A stretch of 64,000 nt of DNA, from assembly GCA_949126835.1 (NCBI GenBank), contig CASBPS010000121.1, forward strand, positions 62,001 to 126,000. The letters are read 5' to 3'. The notes below the pieces were generated by a model. It was not told the origin of the DNA and made no database searches. It saw only the letters and a list, made by a program, of their open reading frames with translations. Shown one piece after another: positions 34,192 through 45,433 of the stretch. The position numbers and the translations under genes are program-made. Every line of letters starts with the position of its first letter. The first letter of the stretch is position 1. This DNA is from Anisus vortex. Taxonomy: Eukaryota; Mollusca; Gastropoda; Planorbidae.

Positions 34192-35483
34192 TGCACATTC
34201 TGTATAAGCTTATTATACCCTTCTCTTGATTCTCCTGGTTCCACAAGCTTCATGTGAACCAAGCTAGTGTCCCTACTAGATGACTTTATGCTTATACTGG
34301 TCAATTTTGAACTAAGGTCCTCCTTCACTGGGGCGCTAGGGTTCACCTTGGTCAGGCTGCTGGGTGAGCTGCTGTAGCTTTCTCCGGGCTGCGGTGGTGA
34401 AGGCACTGAACTATTCTGGCGTGTGCTGTTTTGCCCATGAATGAGACTTGGGTCTCGAACAGCCTTAGACAGTACCTGTACACAGGGAGACGGTGGACTA
34501 TGATAGTCTGCGTGTTGCAAGTTCATAGTATTGCAGTGGCTCCTAACATGACTTGAGCGATTTGTTTCGGGCATTTGGTGACGTGTCATGGCTCTTGTCG
34601 ACTCAATGGTGTGTTTATTATGGTATAATTTGCATCTCCTGGCAAAGTGTCCCACCTGTCCACAGCTAAAACACACCATTGACTTACTATTACTAGGCTG
34701 TCCCTGCCTGGCCTTCCTAAACTTTTGCGACTCCACTAACTGCGTCAACCTCACCATTTGGTCAGGTAATGCACCAAGCTGGGCTACCTGATCCTGTAGC
34801 AGGCTCAGTTTGGTCACCTGTTCTTGCAGGCAATTAATCCTGGCCAACAGGCTGTCTGTTGCCGTCAGGAGAGACGTCGGTTGCACTGACAAGGACGCCA
34901 GACTGGGCTCGCTGTTAGCATCTTCATCCCCTGATAACCGGATCGCCGCATTCCTTAAAGCCAGAAAAGAGATGTCAGGATCTGTGAAGACTCTATCTTG
35001 TATCTGTCTTTGTAGTTGCTTTGAGAATAAGTGTTCTGCAAAATAGTCCCTGAGAAAAATCATATCGGTTACAGGGGCCTGAAGCTCTTTCTGGCGAGAG
35101 GTGATGGCTCTAAAGGCCAACTGTAACCGGTGCGAGTAAGAGCATACAGTTTCGGCAGGGGCTTGCACAACCTGGTGCAGAGCACCCATCAGCTGGGCGC
35201 AGTTCCGCCTCTCTCCGTAAATTTCCCGAAGGAGGGCGATGATTCTGGTCGGGTCACTGGTGGAATCCTTCCCGTGGCAGTAAAGTTCTGCTTTCACCGT
35301 GTCGCCCAGTCGATTCCACAGGAGGAGCATTTTGTCCTTCTCATCTAGGACCCTTCTGGACAGCCAAAGTTCTTTGACTTCCAGGATGAACTGCTCCACC
35401 TCTGACGCTGGACCATCCCCATAGAAAAGACGGACGTTCTTTTCCCAGGAGGGTAGAACCGTGACTGCTGCCACTCCTGCCAT
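34149..35483 (-). CDS. gag: Gag polyprotein of LTR retrotransposon
   Basis: 444 codons, intact. An N-terminal capsid-like helical region (residues ~10-200, with LWNRLGDTVKAEL and FAEHLFSKQLQRQI) is typical of Ty3/gypsy Gag. A Leu-rich coiled coil (~205-250) and one CCHC zinc knuckle (CFSCGQVGHFARRC, ~270) follow, then a Ser/Pro/Thr-rich tail. Gag packages element RNA into cytoplasmic particles. The missing pol must be supplied in trans if the element moves. The start is the first ATG after the primer-binding site. Confidence 0.85.
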   Translation of the reverse strand: MAGVAAVTVLPSWEKNVRLFYGDGPASEVEQFILEVKELWLSRRVLDEKDKMLLLWNRLGDTVKAELYCHGKDSTSDPTRIIALLREIYGERRNCAQLMGALHQVVQAPAETVCSYSHRLQLAFRAITSRQKELQAPVTDMIFLRDYFAEHLFSKQLQRQIQDRVFTDPDISFLALRNAAIRLSGDEDANSEPSLASLSVQPTSLLTATDSLLARINCLQEQVTKLSLLQDQVAQLGALPDQMVRLTQLVESQKFRKARQGQPSNSKSMVCFSCGQVGHFARRCKLYHNKHTIESTRAMTRHQMPETNRSSHVRSHCNTMNLQHADYHSPPSPCVQVLSKAVRDPSLIHGQNSTRQNSSVPSPPQPGESYSSSPSSLTKVNPSAPVKEDLSSKLTSISIKSSSRDTSLVHMKLVEPGESREGYNKLIQNVHCSRPLEAQMGSSH

Positions 35484-36242
35484 TCTGGTTGAGATTTGTA
35501 AAAGACCCTATCCTCCCCTAAAAGACTGGTCCTAAGAGTAATTAAAAAACTAAAAGAGACTAGACCTATATCAGAAAAGAAGAAGATTGGTAGACTTTAA
35601 AGGAAATAAAAACAGACCTACAAGTTTACCACGTAGACATTAAGCGCAAACCCCACTCGTTGCTACCAAATGTTGGGACCGGTTCGTTAGAGAGGAGGGG
35701 CGGGTCTCTGGTTTGCGCAGCCTCGGCTCTACCCAAGGCGACTTAAGTCTAATGCCGAAAAGGTAACTAAAAAGGTCTAACTGTAACTACTTATAACTAG
35801 ACAGAATAATAAAAAGTAACTATCTAACCACAAGAAGAAAGAACAAAAAAAAGGAGATTTACAGAAAATACTAGATCTATATAAATTTTATTCAAAGAAA
35901 ATATACCTAAAACAAATCTCAACCAGAACAACACTGTACGTCTTCCAACTAGCAAGATACCTCTTCCAACAAACAAGATACCTTGCTTTGTCTTTCACAC
36001 GACAACAAATCATTAGGGCTGCAACCCTCAATGAATTAGACAGCAGTCTCTCTCTCTCTAATCAAACACAAAATCCCTCCCTATTTATAAAAAAGGTACC
36101 GGTAGTCAAAAACGTGGCGAAAACAACTAGAATCTAAGCTTAGAAACAACCCAACCTGCTGCCAACTTACAAATAAATATAAAAATAATATAAAAAAACA
36201 TATCCAGCTGTTGCACTGAGGATTTTAACCCTACGGGTTACA

Positions 36243-36260
36243 TATATATTTATATATATT

Positions 36261-36305
<45 letters not shown>
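36243..36305. repeat. (TA)n microsatellite, intron 2 of R2
   Basis: The part of the TA tract to the right of the LTR element. Confidence 0.85.
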
Positions 36306-36309
<4 letters not shown>

Positions 36310-36562
36310 ATCATGCTGTAATAACAATATAATTAGCTTGTCAACCAAATTATTCTTTTTTTTGTGGGCACTACAATTTTTATTGAATTCATACTAATAT
36401 ATTTGTGATAGGATCTAAAATAATTGAGAAAAACTTTTAAAATCCATTTATTTTACTAAGAACATTTAGAAAAGGCATTCAAAGGAATCTATAAAGAACT
36501 ACACTACTTTACATTAGTGCAGCTATACCTGCAAAATTGAACTTTAAAAAAAAATTAAATAC

Positions 36563-36702
36563 CTAATGAGCTTGAAACAAAGCTCTGACAATGCGGGAAC
36601 TGGCTTTAAGTATTGAAGTTGTTCTGCAAAATGGGCTCCTATGAGCCGCAATCCTGTTATCACATTGTTGCATTCTGCACATCCTGCTACTTTATCAATA
36701 GC
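36563..36702 (-). CDS. R2 exon 2
   Basis: Open 140-base exon ending KLI rather than KLF. Confidence 0.6.
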
Positions 36703-37304
36703 CTGTAAGCAGTAAAAAAAACACAACTATAATAATACATTAAAAAGTTAAAAATATAGAGGTGAATTATACCATCATTAAACCATAATCTTATAAAGTC
36801 TATTTAGGACTGGTAAATTCGAGTTCACACATTACAGTGGCCTACAATAGGGGGTGAGTCTAATGGCTAATTGGTGCTTGTGATTTGGGTCTAAGAAGAA
36901 GGGGGAAGAGTGAGCAGAATGTGTTCCATTACATAAAGTCTAATAGTAATATATAATACAAATCTTTCTGAAGAATGCATGTTACACTCTTGCATATGGC
37001 TGCCACAGAAGATAAAATGTCTCCTGTGCATATAGACCTATATTTAAACTAAGCTGAAAAATATTTCTCAATGTGAAAACAGCGAAGCGAGCAACAAACA
37101 ACGTGTGCAAAATATATTAAATCTTGTTGGATAAATGTATGAACAAAATGTAAAACTTCTAAAACAATGCATCATTTTCATATTATGTTGATAAAGTTAG
37201 TCTATCTGGCATCATGCATGTGAAGTGTAAAGCAGCATTCACGATTATATGTGGCATAGGCAAATAGAGGATAGTGTGACAATCACAAGGTACAGCTGCT
37301 TTAA

Positions 37305-38110
37305 CTTATCTTATACTTTACAGACGCTCCTTCTATAAAGAAGATTATTGCGTCCTACGCTCATCCGTGGTCCGAGTCTAGTCTTGCAAATGTATTAATG
37401 TTTTAAATGATGTTACGTTACTGGTTTTCCTGGTCTGTTTAGGCAACCCAGTCCATTTTAATCTCATTGTCACTATATCTTATACATTACAGACGCTCCT
37501 TCTATAAAGAAGATTATTGCGTCCTACGCTCATCCTAGTCTTGCATTTTTTTAAATGTTTTATAAGATGTTAGGTTATTGTTTTTTTCTGGTTGGTTCAG
37601 GCAACCCATTCCATGCCCGAATGCCACTCGGGAAGAAAGAGTACTTATATGCATTTGTTCTCGCATAAGGAACAAGGAAAGTGTTTTTGTTTTTATGTTT
37701 ATCTGAGCTTTGCAACAGGTTGTTATTGCGTTGGATTTCTAAATTAAAGTTTAATGTCAATGTATTTTTACTAGTTTACTCTTTGCTCTTCTGTCCTCCA
37801 GCGTTTCTAGGTTAAGCGATTTGACTGATGGTGTAACTCTTGTCAGTTGGGAATATTCACTAGTTATAAACCTTGCAGCTCTTTTTTTTTAATTTGTTCT
37901 AATTTTTATTATGTTTTCCTTAGTTGATGGTCCTATACAGATCCTGCATATTTTAGTATAGGCCTAACTAATGTGAGATAGCATTTTAGTTTTATATTCT
38001 AATTACATTTGTAAAAGTTCCTTTTTATGAATCCTAAGGTTTTGTTTGATTTTTTTATTACTTAATTAATATGAGGGTTCCAAGATAACTTATCATTTAT
38101 TATTATTCCC
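37305..38110 (-). mobile_element. CR1/Jockey-like LINE 3' end (R2)
   Basis: The minus ORF at 37575-37760 contains YARTNAYKYSFFPSGIRAWN, the clearest LINE match of the four copies. Confidence 0.75.
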
Positions 38111-39310
38111 AGATACTTATTAATCAACATCTACACTATTATCCACTATCTATACATCCATGTCTGTTACTAGTCTCTACCTAACTCTAACACGAATGGA
38201 CACCTCGATAGCTAGATCTACACTCTATCTAACATACGCTATTCAACTCTACACCCTGTCCGCTCAATACTCTGGACCATCCCTCTCTAGAGAACTAATA
38301 CTATACGTTCTCTAATTAATTAAAATGTCACCAATGGAAAAAGACAAAGGTAAGCCAGGTAGGAATGAATCTAGGTTATAACAACAAAACGTGGTGGGCT
38401 GTTGAACAAATTTTAATATTTCCACTCAAGACCTAAATTTTAACTTTCCCTATAGGCTATTACAGCATTTCTCCATCAAAAGTCAGCTACTTCTGAAGAC
38501 CAGAAGATGTTAATTTTTTTACCTTTTTTTGCAAATTACCATATAATGTTGTTTATGATTAGTTATGATTAGTCTACACGTTGTAGGCCTACGATAATAA
38601 TCATATTTTGCAACCAAACGACAATTAATGTTCGTCTAACGAAAATTAAAATAGGAATTCCATCACTTCGCCTCTTCAAAATTGGTCTATCAATAGTTGG
38701 TGCATAATTGAATTCAATTACTGTCTCTTGCTAGTACAACGATTATTAATGGTACCGGCAATGACACTATTTATATGATTTATAATTTGGTCTACAGAAG
38801 TTCTACTGTGCTATGTTTGATTTATTGACAATTTTTTTTTTACACTAGGGTTTTTATCTATTGTCTATTCTAGATCTACGAAATAATACGATGTGATATT
38901 TAGTAATTTGAAATAGTCCATTTTGCTCGTAATGTGATTTTATTATGACTTAAGTGCATTATCTTTTATAAACTTATTGATTGGTCTGTGAACTGTACTG
39001 AGTCAAGGTTACAGTGAAGTTACTTTACGGTGAGCTGGTTCTGAAAAGATGTACACCCCTGCATACAACTAGATAGGCCTACACCCATCGTGATGATATA
39101 AAATTCTTGTTTGATCCTAGTAATACTGCTGAGTGCAGGACAATTAGGTAGCCCTATCCAGATTAAGATTTTGCGTTTAATTAGCGACAATTCTAACTCT
39201 TGACATCGTCATCATGTTACAATGATTATAATCTGAACTGCTATTAAAAGGTGCTATTATAATAATTAGTCTACTACCTGTATTAAACATGGACAACATT
39301 TAGCACTTAC
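38111..39310. other. Intron 1 of R2, minisatellite deleted
   Basis: Equivalent to 18130-20177, but about 600 bases including the minisatellite are missing at about 38602. Nothing else recognised. Confidence 0.5.
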
Positions 39311-40204
39311 CTTGTAAGCTTTATTGCAATAAACAGATGAAAGGAGACTTGTATCCGCTGATTCATTGTGGAATTTTTCGGACGAATCTGTTAATTCTGC
39401 GATTAATTCATTAAATTCCAGTATGTGTTGAATGGGCCGTATTTCTAGAATATCTGAACTGTAGTCTTCTTTGCTTGAAGTGAACACTTTTGATTTTCTC
39501 ATTTTAGACGATTTTTTGCGGGATTTTAAAGACTTTTGTTCCTGACCTTCGTTCTGCATATCCTGCCCTGAAACATTCTCACATCTGCTTTTAGCTTTCC
39601 TAGACCTATAATCTTCCTCTGAATTCTGAACATTTGTGGGCAAAAGAGATTTAAACAAGTTTGTGGGCTTATTGGAAGGGGTGATATTTTTCTTTCCATC
39701 TGCCAAATTGGTGGGCAAAACAGAAACAGACTCTTGCTGCGTCCTCTGCTCAGCAATATTTAAGTCTTCATGTAGTAACCTTCTGCATAGTGTCTGAATG
39801 TTAACAAATGAATTGTCCGCGTTCAGATAATCAGGCCTCAACATATTCAGAAGTCTCTCTACCTCATAAAGTGTGGCAGGGTTCACTTTCCCTGGCTCTT
39901 GGTTTTTCTCCATGTCACATGTCTTACAGCACCCGCCTCCCTGGCCATAGAAGGTCCCAATTTTGGAAAAAGATTGATCAGAAGGCCTGAGGTTGAATGA
40001 TGTCAGGGCGCAGATCCTGGCCACTTTTAGGGATATGTGATGGCAGAGGCAAGCGAGCTTGGCACAGACAAAGGCCAGGTCATTTCTCCTAGCAACTTCA
40101 GCAACTAAGTTGTCCACTTTGATGCTAGTCTCCATCTGGACTTTGTCCACATTAATGGCGAAGATGCAGATGTCTACATACTGCTGGAGATATGTATCAC
40201 CACA
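39311..40204 (-). CDS. R1 fused exon 7/1, fully open
   Basis: 894 bases, open from the exon 7 acceptor to the exon 1 donor. It is the only fused exon without a stop. Helical end (CGDTYLQQYVDICIFAIN; ATLYEVERLLNMLRPDYL; LCRRLLHED), basic linker (KSRKKSSKMRKSK), then former leader (EIRPIQHI) and exon 1 (LEFNELIAEL..YCNKAYK). It should splice to R2 exon 2 in phase 0, so the product would contain two copies of the helical module. Confidence 0.65.
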
Positions 40205-40393
40205 CTGTAAAGAAAAATTCCTAAAATTATCAAAACTGAATAATTCATTTAGACAACTATTTAAAAAAAATAATTTTTAATTAATAATAAGACTTCATTA
40301 AATCATATACTGATTTACAATTACTCATCCTGATAGCGCCTATCTATTTTCTTAATCCTAATGAGTTTGGCTAATGCTATCAAACCAACAAAC

Positions 40394-40534
40394 CTCTTCT
40401 CTCAGAACATCTATTAAGATAACTATTTGATCTGTTGACTTTGAGATTTTAGCCATTGACCACACACTCTCTATAAACGTGTTATGCTCTCTAACATCTA
40501 GCAACTGCTGTGAAATCCACAGACGCAAAAGCTC
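40394..40534 (-). CDS. R1 exon 6
   Basis: Open 141-base exon, ELLRLWISQQLLDVREHN; Ile-Leu-Ile in place of Ile-Phe-Ile near the end. Confidence 0.65.
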
Positions 40535-40909
40535 CTGCAGAAGAGAATACAATCCTACACAGTCTGTTACAATGCTTCCAAAATTTTAACAATTTCTGTA
40601 CAATATTTTACATTGCAGTTTTCTTGTAAATACTATTAAAAAAAATTAAAACCAAATTTGTTTGTCCAAGAAAAGGGTGCGGCTTATACACATATAAATA
40701 AAAAAAGCTATTTTCCCTAGGTTCGGATATTAACTAAGATTGACGATGTAGGTTACCGAAAGCAACATCACTGAAAAGTCAAAGCTCATGAAATGGTGTG
40801 TATATAGGCCTATATTTGATTCATTCTTTACCGTTCTCGTGTCAATCAGTTATGAACAACAAAGGGCTGACTTGTGATATCTAAGATGAAGAACGTAATT
40901 TAAACTTAC

Positions 40910-41053
40910 CTTATTTGCCTCCATGTCTGAAGGTCCTATCCAATTCTGCACCATAAAAGTATGAGACAGGACCGTACATAGTTGTCTATAGGGTTCAGAT
41001 GTTTGACGCTGCTTAATAATGTGGAGAGCATCTTGAATACTTAGCTTCTGACA
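40910..41053 (-). CDS. R1 exon 5
   Basis: Open 144-base exon with several replacements relative to R2-R4 (QRQTSEPYRQ). Confidence 0.65.
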
Positions 41054-41287
41054 CTGTAAAACAAATAAGGCAGCTTTAAGCAGATGTATATCATAGCTGT
41101 ATATTATTTATTATTGTAAATGAACATAAATCCTGCAGACAAGGGGTAATTATAATGTGTTTTATTGGAACAGAGCGGCGATGAAGAATATTTAACAAAT
41201 TAAAGATTACAAAACAATATAACTAATAAAACTGCACTAATAATTTTTTAGAACTAGGCAGTGATTCAATTCAGAAATGTTATTTAC

Positions 41288-41490
41288 CTCTTCTTGAAGT
41301 TTATCTTCATGTCCTAATTTATACAATAAAAAAAGTTTTATTTTGCCTACGCTGTGGTTTGTCTGCAGCTCTGGGTGAGCGAGACAACTGTTACAGAGAT
41401 TGAGCGCGTACTCCTCACAATTCTCTTTCAACAACATCTCAACTCTGAGCTGTAATATGATTGGGTCTGCTTTTTCAATGTAAGAACACA
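41288..41490 (-). CDS. R1 exon 4
   Basis: Open 203-base exon. LRVEMLLKENCEEYALNLCN, SCLAHPE. It keeps every residue of the family spacing while differing from R2-R4 elsewhere, consistent with past constraint. Confidence 0.7.
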
Positions 41491-42426
41491 CTGAAAGATC
41501 AATCAAAACACAGCTCAAATTATGTCTCAATCAATGAATAATAGTAACACGAGTTGTTTTTTTTATAAAAGGGTTTTAAATAATACTATCGTTAGTTCTT
41601 TTTAATATTTATATCGTAAGACATTTTATTTAAATAGTACCAACAGTGCTTTTTTAATAGCCTAACATTAATAATAGATAATAATAATACAGTGCGATCC
41701 GCCTATCTTAAACTCGGTTAGCTCGCCAACTCTATTAAGTCGACGTTTTTAAGTAGAACCGCCAAATGTAGTTTATGTAATGCAACAAGAGTTGCAGTAA
41801 GATCGGCTGCGTACTGAACGTTACGGGTTCAAATATTGCCCCAGGTAAAGGCAAAGGCTAGTAGGACTTGTTCTCAAGACTACCCAGATCGGATGACCAG
41901 ACACAAGTTTTTGAGTAAAGTAAAGACGGCTGGGCATTGTGCTGGCCACGCAATCTCTTTAGTCCCTATTTTGCAGTGGCAGTGGCCACAGAAACTGGCA
42001 CTATTCTGTATGGATCAGTTTGGTCCAACAAGTATCTTGATTAATTTTTCTTTTAGTAATGTGTATTTGCAAGGGTGTAGAACTATTGATGTTTCCATTT
42101 TAATAAGTTGCATGCTTATCCAGTTTGTATAAGTATTATGCTGATTTAAACCCTCTCCCCAGGCCCCTTTGTGATAGCACAGGCAGGTCGCAATGTGAGT
42201 TTGTGCATCTCATGTGTGTTCATGAAAAAGGATTCATACAATGTATAATTGTTTGTAATCTCACTTTTATTTAGTTTGGTGATGTTTAGTGCTGTTTGTA
42301 ATTTATTCCAAACAATAGTGTGGATTTAAAAAAACCAATTTCCAAGGCCGATTACAATTTGCGATGCATTTAGTTAACTGTTTTGTGTGAATCCAGCATA
42401 AATATTTCCTTTATCACTTCATTTGT

Positions 42427-42572
42427 GAAGCAAGCTGGTCCAGCAGCTAGTTCACCGGACTGTCAACCAAAAACCAACTGACAGGTCGCGGGTTCTATCC
42501 ATGCCACCGACGGATCCTTGTCGCCCTGCAGTAGTTTTGGGTCTAGTGGACGTAATAATATTTTATCTAGAA
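42427..42572 (+). repeat. tRNA-derived SINE-like element (R1)
   Basis: Diverged copy of 14981-15127, ending TCTAGAA at a MITE instead of at a telomeric repeat. Confidence 0.5.
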
Positions 42573-42818
42573 CAATGGCCTCAAAACTTTTCAGCGCAAG
42601 GGCCGCATTAACTATCAAACGGTAGTTTGGGGGCCTAAGACACACTTGAGGTCCAATTAAAAAAGATAACACAACCTTCTCGTAAGCGGCGGCTGATCTT
42701 GGCAGGATACTGGTAAATTCCCGTAATTTTATTCGTAGATAAAAATGTCTCCACGGGCCGGATGAGAAGCCCTCGCGGGCCGCATTTTGCCAGCGGGCCG
42801 TAGTTTGTAAATGTCTGG
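42573..42818. mobile_element. hAT-like MITE
   Basis: Degenerate inverted ends (CAATGGCCTCAAAAC; CCAGACATTTACAAAC) with GGGCCGCA/GCGGGCCG subterminal blocks. It is flanked by TCTAGAA on both sides, fitting a decayed 8-bp duplication. No ORF. Confidence 0.65.
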
Positions 42819-43249
42819 TCTAGAAGGAACGTCTGTATACTTATAATTATAAGAACTAATAATCGCCAGCTTTTGAAAATGTTAGTTACCTGTATTTACT
42901 CCCTAAGTCTCTCTCCTCTCCCAATAAAGCCCTATGCGTTACAAAACGATTTCTCGCGTTCTCTGTAACGCTTATTTCGTCAATGATTTTAACTAAAAAC
43001 AACTAAAAGAAGCTAGGCCTATACTTAGGCTAGACTATGCCTATTATCTTGTCGGGGTTCGATGCTGGCAGATAAATTGTCGAATGTAGGTCTATGATTA
43101 TTATATCTAGTTAGAAAAACCTACAAAAACACGTGAATGCACATTCGAATTTATTAGCCTACCACACATCATGTAGGCCTATATAAAGACATTTCAAGCA
43201 CATGTTCAAATTGTTCCACATTATTGGTTTCTTGCCTCCAGGGACACGC
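42819..43249. other. Probable LTR/leader of gypsy relic
   Basis: A non-coding stretch between the MITE and the gag start. A polyadenylation-like AATAAAG occurs near 42924. No second LTR was found to confirm it. Confidence 0.3.
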
Positions 43250-44770
43250 ATTTGCTTCAAAGGGCTGCTGGTCCATTTAAACCATTCAATCATGGCTTCT
43301 CTTGCAAATTGGATCCAATTGGATAAAGAAATGGGTCTTTAAGACAAAGGCTTATTTCAATTGGCAGAATATAGAGAAAGAGAAAAGAGAGAAGAAAGAA
43401 AGGAAAAAGAAAAGCTTGAAAGGGAAGAACGACAACTTAATAGAGATTCCAAGCAGGCAATAGCTTAATTAGAATTATAACGGGCTGAGGCGGAACATGA
43501 TGCCAAAAGGGAGAGGAAAGAGACCGGAGGCAGTAGGCCTACATCACAAACCAGTTCATTTAAGTTACCATTCTTTTCTGAGGGAGATAATATGGATACC
43601 TATGTATCCCGTTTTGAAATGATAGCCACCAGTTCGGGTGTCAAAGAAGACGAATGGGCGGGCAGAATAATTGGTCTTATGAGAGGAAAAGCCTTAGATG
43701 TCTCTCAAAAACTGAGCCAGACTAAATTATCACAATATAAGTTTGTTAGGGATACACACCTTAAACTATATGTCAATACCGCCGATGGGTATAGGGAAAA
43801 ATTTCACCTAATAAGTCCTTCACAGAATGAAGACCCACAGCTATTCATTAACAATATAGGCCTAAGCCTTAATTTTAATAGGTGGGTAGCATTATCTGAA
43901 AAATGTCACACCGCTGGCGACATGACACAGTTAATTTTCATTGACAAAGCCATACACTATTGCCATAAAAACGTATCATCTTTTATTGAAGAAAGATACC
44001 CTAAAACGCTAGCCATGCTGACTGAACATACAAGACTGCGCATCCTGGTAGACCAATAGCTAAGAACAAGAATGATCAAAGTCAGGACATTCTATTTTTT
44101 CATCAGGAGTACCGTCCCCTAGCAGGAACGATAGTGTGAGCACGATACCCAACAGTAGCTTATTTAGAGCTAATTACTCAAGAGACAGAATGTTTGAAGT
44201 GTAGGCAAAGAGGACATATTTTTCTTTACAGTGTTTCTCTAATACATCCATTGACAATAGGAATGGAATCAAGAAAAACAATGATTGGCGAGTAGAAAGT
44301 AGAGGCGGAACAAGAGACATTGTACAACAATCGTTTAAGAGTACAGACACCAGGTAGCCCCTTGTCAGTGCTCCCTGGCTTTGTGGGATGAAGGGCTCTA
44401 CATGTGCAACGTGATACAGTGAGTACAATTATGGGAGTTAAGAGCATTTTCGTGAGACCCCATGAGTTTACAAAGGCATTTGGTCAATGCATATCATTCG
44501 ATGGGACAGTAAGTACTTTTCCGATAGCAGTATTTGATATTGAAACCTCATTTTTTTTCTGGTAAAGTGAAGGCCTATGTTATCCCAGACCCTCCTGTTG
44601 ACTTGATTGTGGGCAATATTCCCAATGTAGTTGATAGAAATAAGGCCGAAATAGATGAGTGGGTTGAAAAAAATTCATTTAGGAAGACAAAGGTAATGGA
44701 ATCCTGTTGTAGTTACTGCAAGAGGTTGGGGCCCACATTGAAAGATTGTTGTGTGAAATGTATTCTTCTT
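43250..44770 (+). mobile_element. Ty3/gypsy (Gmr1-like) gag-protease relic
   Basis: A gag start at 43292 is followed by a charged coiled coil with stops, then a 155-codon open block (43592-44059) of SCAN-like Gag capsid (YVSRFEMIA.., YREKFHL.., NRWVALSE.., FIEERYPKTL). A degenerate zinc knuckle (CLKCRQRGH) near 44192 and protease-end sequence to LIVGNIPNVV follow. Several frameshifts; no RT or integrase. Confidence 0.7.
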
Positions 44771-44774
44771 CTTT

Positions 44775-45200
44775 GCTATTATCAACTACTAGTGGAGCAT
44801 AGGCCATCAACAATCTCTTTCCATGTCCTCCTGTCTCTGACTATCTTCTCTAACTCCTTCCAAGTTCTCCCGATAACCTGCACATCCTTTTCTACTTCCC
44901 TCCGCCAGGTGTTCTTTCGTCTACCTTTTCGTCTAGCACCCTGAGGAATCCAAGAAAGAGCTTGTCTAATCAAATTTGTCGTTGATTTCCTCAATGTGTG
45001 GCCTATTCATCTCCATATCCTTTTTTGTATGTCTTGTTCTACTGGAAATGGAATATGTGCAGTCTTTTCCCATACAGTTGCATTTGTAATTTTGTTATAC
45101 CATTTGATATCCATTATTTTACGTAGGTAGCCATTCATAAAAGTTTGTAGTTTGTTCAAATCATGAACATATTGAAGGTTTATGGAGCCACAAGTTTAAT
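44775..45200 (-). mobile_element. LINE RT C-terminal end (R1)
   Basis: The minus frame 44782-44994 keeps IRQALSWIPQGARRKGRRKN. Same element as in R2-R4. Confidence 0.7.
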
Positions 45201-45246
45201 AGACGTCATTGGAACAAAAGTAAATATAATTGTGTGAATGTAGAAA

Positions 45247-45433
45247 GGCGAAGGTAAAGGCAAAGGCTAGTAGGACTTGTTCTCAAGACTACCCAGATTT
45301 GATGACAAGACACAAGTTTTTGAGTAAAGTAAAGACGGCTGGACATTGTGCTGGCCACGCAATCTCCTTAGTCCCTATTTTGCAGTGGCAGAGGCCACGG
45401 AAACTGGCTCTATTCTCTATGGATCAGTTTGGT
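45247..45433 (+). repeat. Second copy of the intron 3 segment, target of the P element
   Basis: It repeats 41846-42033 (AGGTAAAGGCAAAGGCTAGT .. GGATCAGTTTGGT) and resumes at 50163 beyond the transposon. Confidence 0.7.

Larger units (their letters stand above)
33309..36242 (-). mobile_element. Gag-only LTR retrotransposon inserted in intron 2 of R2
   Basis: Two 572-base LTRs (33309-33880 and 35671-36242), both TGTTGGGACC..GGTTACA, differ at only about five positions. On the minus strand a primer-binding-like TGGTAGCAACGAGTGGGG follows the 5' LTR, and a purine tract ending GCGGGGGTGAA precedes the 3' LTR. It is inserted in the (TA)n tract, so the TATA flanks are a plausible 4-bp target duplication that cannot be told from the repeat. 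The 1790-base interior holds gag but no protease, reverse transcriptase or integrase. Same strand as the host gene. Confidence 0.9.
28660..39450 (-). repeat. Tandem unit R2 (10.79 kb, includes a 2.9-kb LTR element)
   Basis: Same block as R3 and R4, enlarged by the LTR element at 33309-36242 and shortened by loss of the minisatellite at about 38602. Confidence 0.85.
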
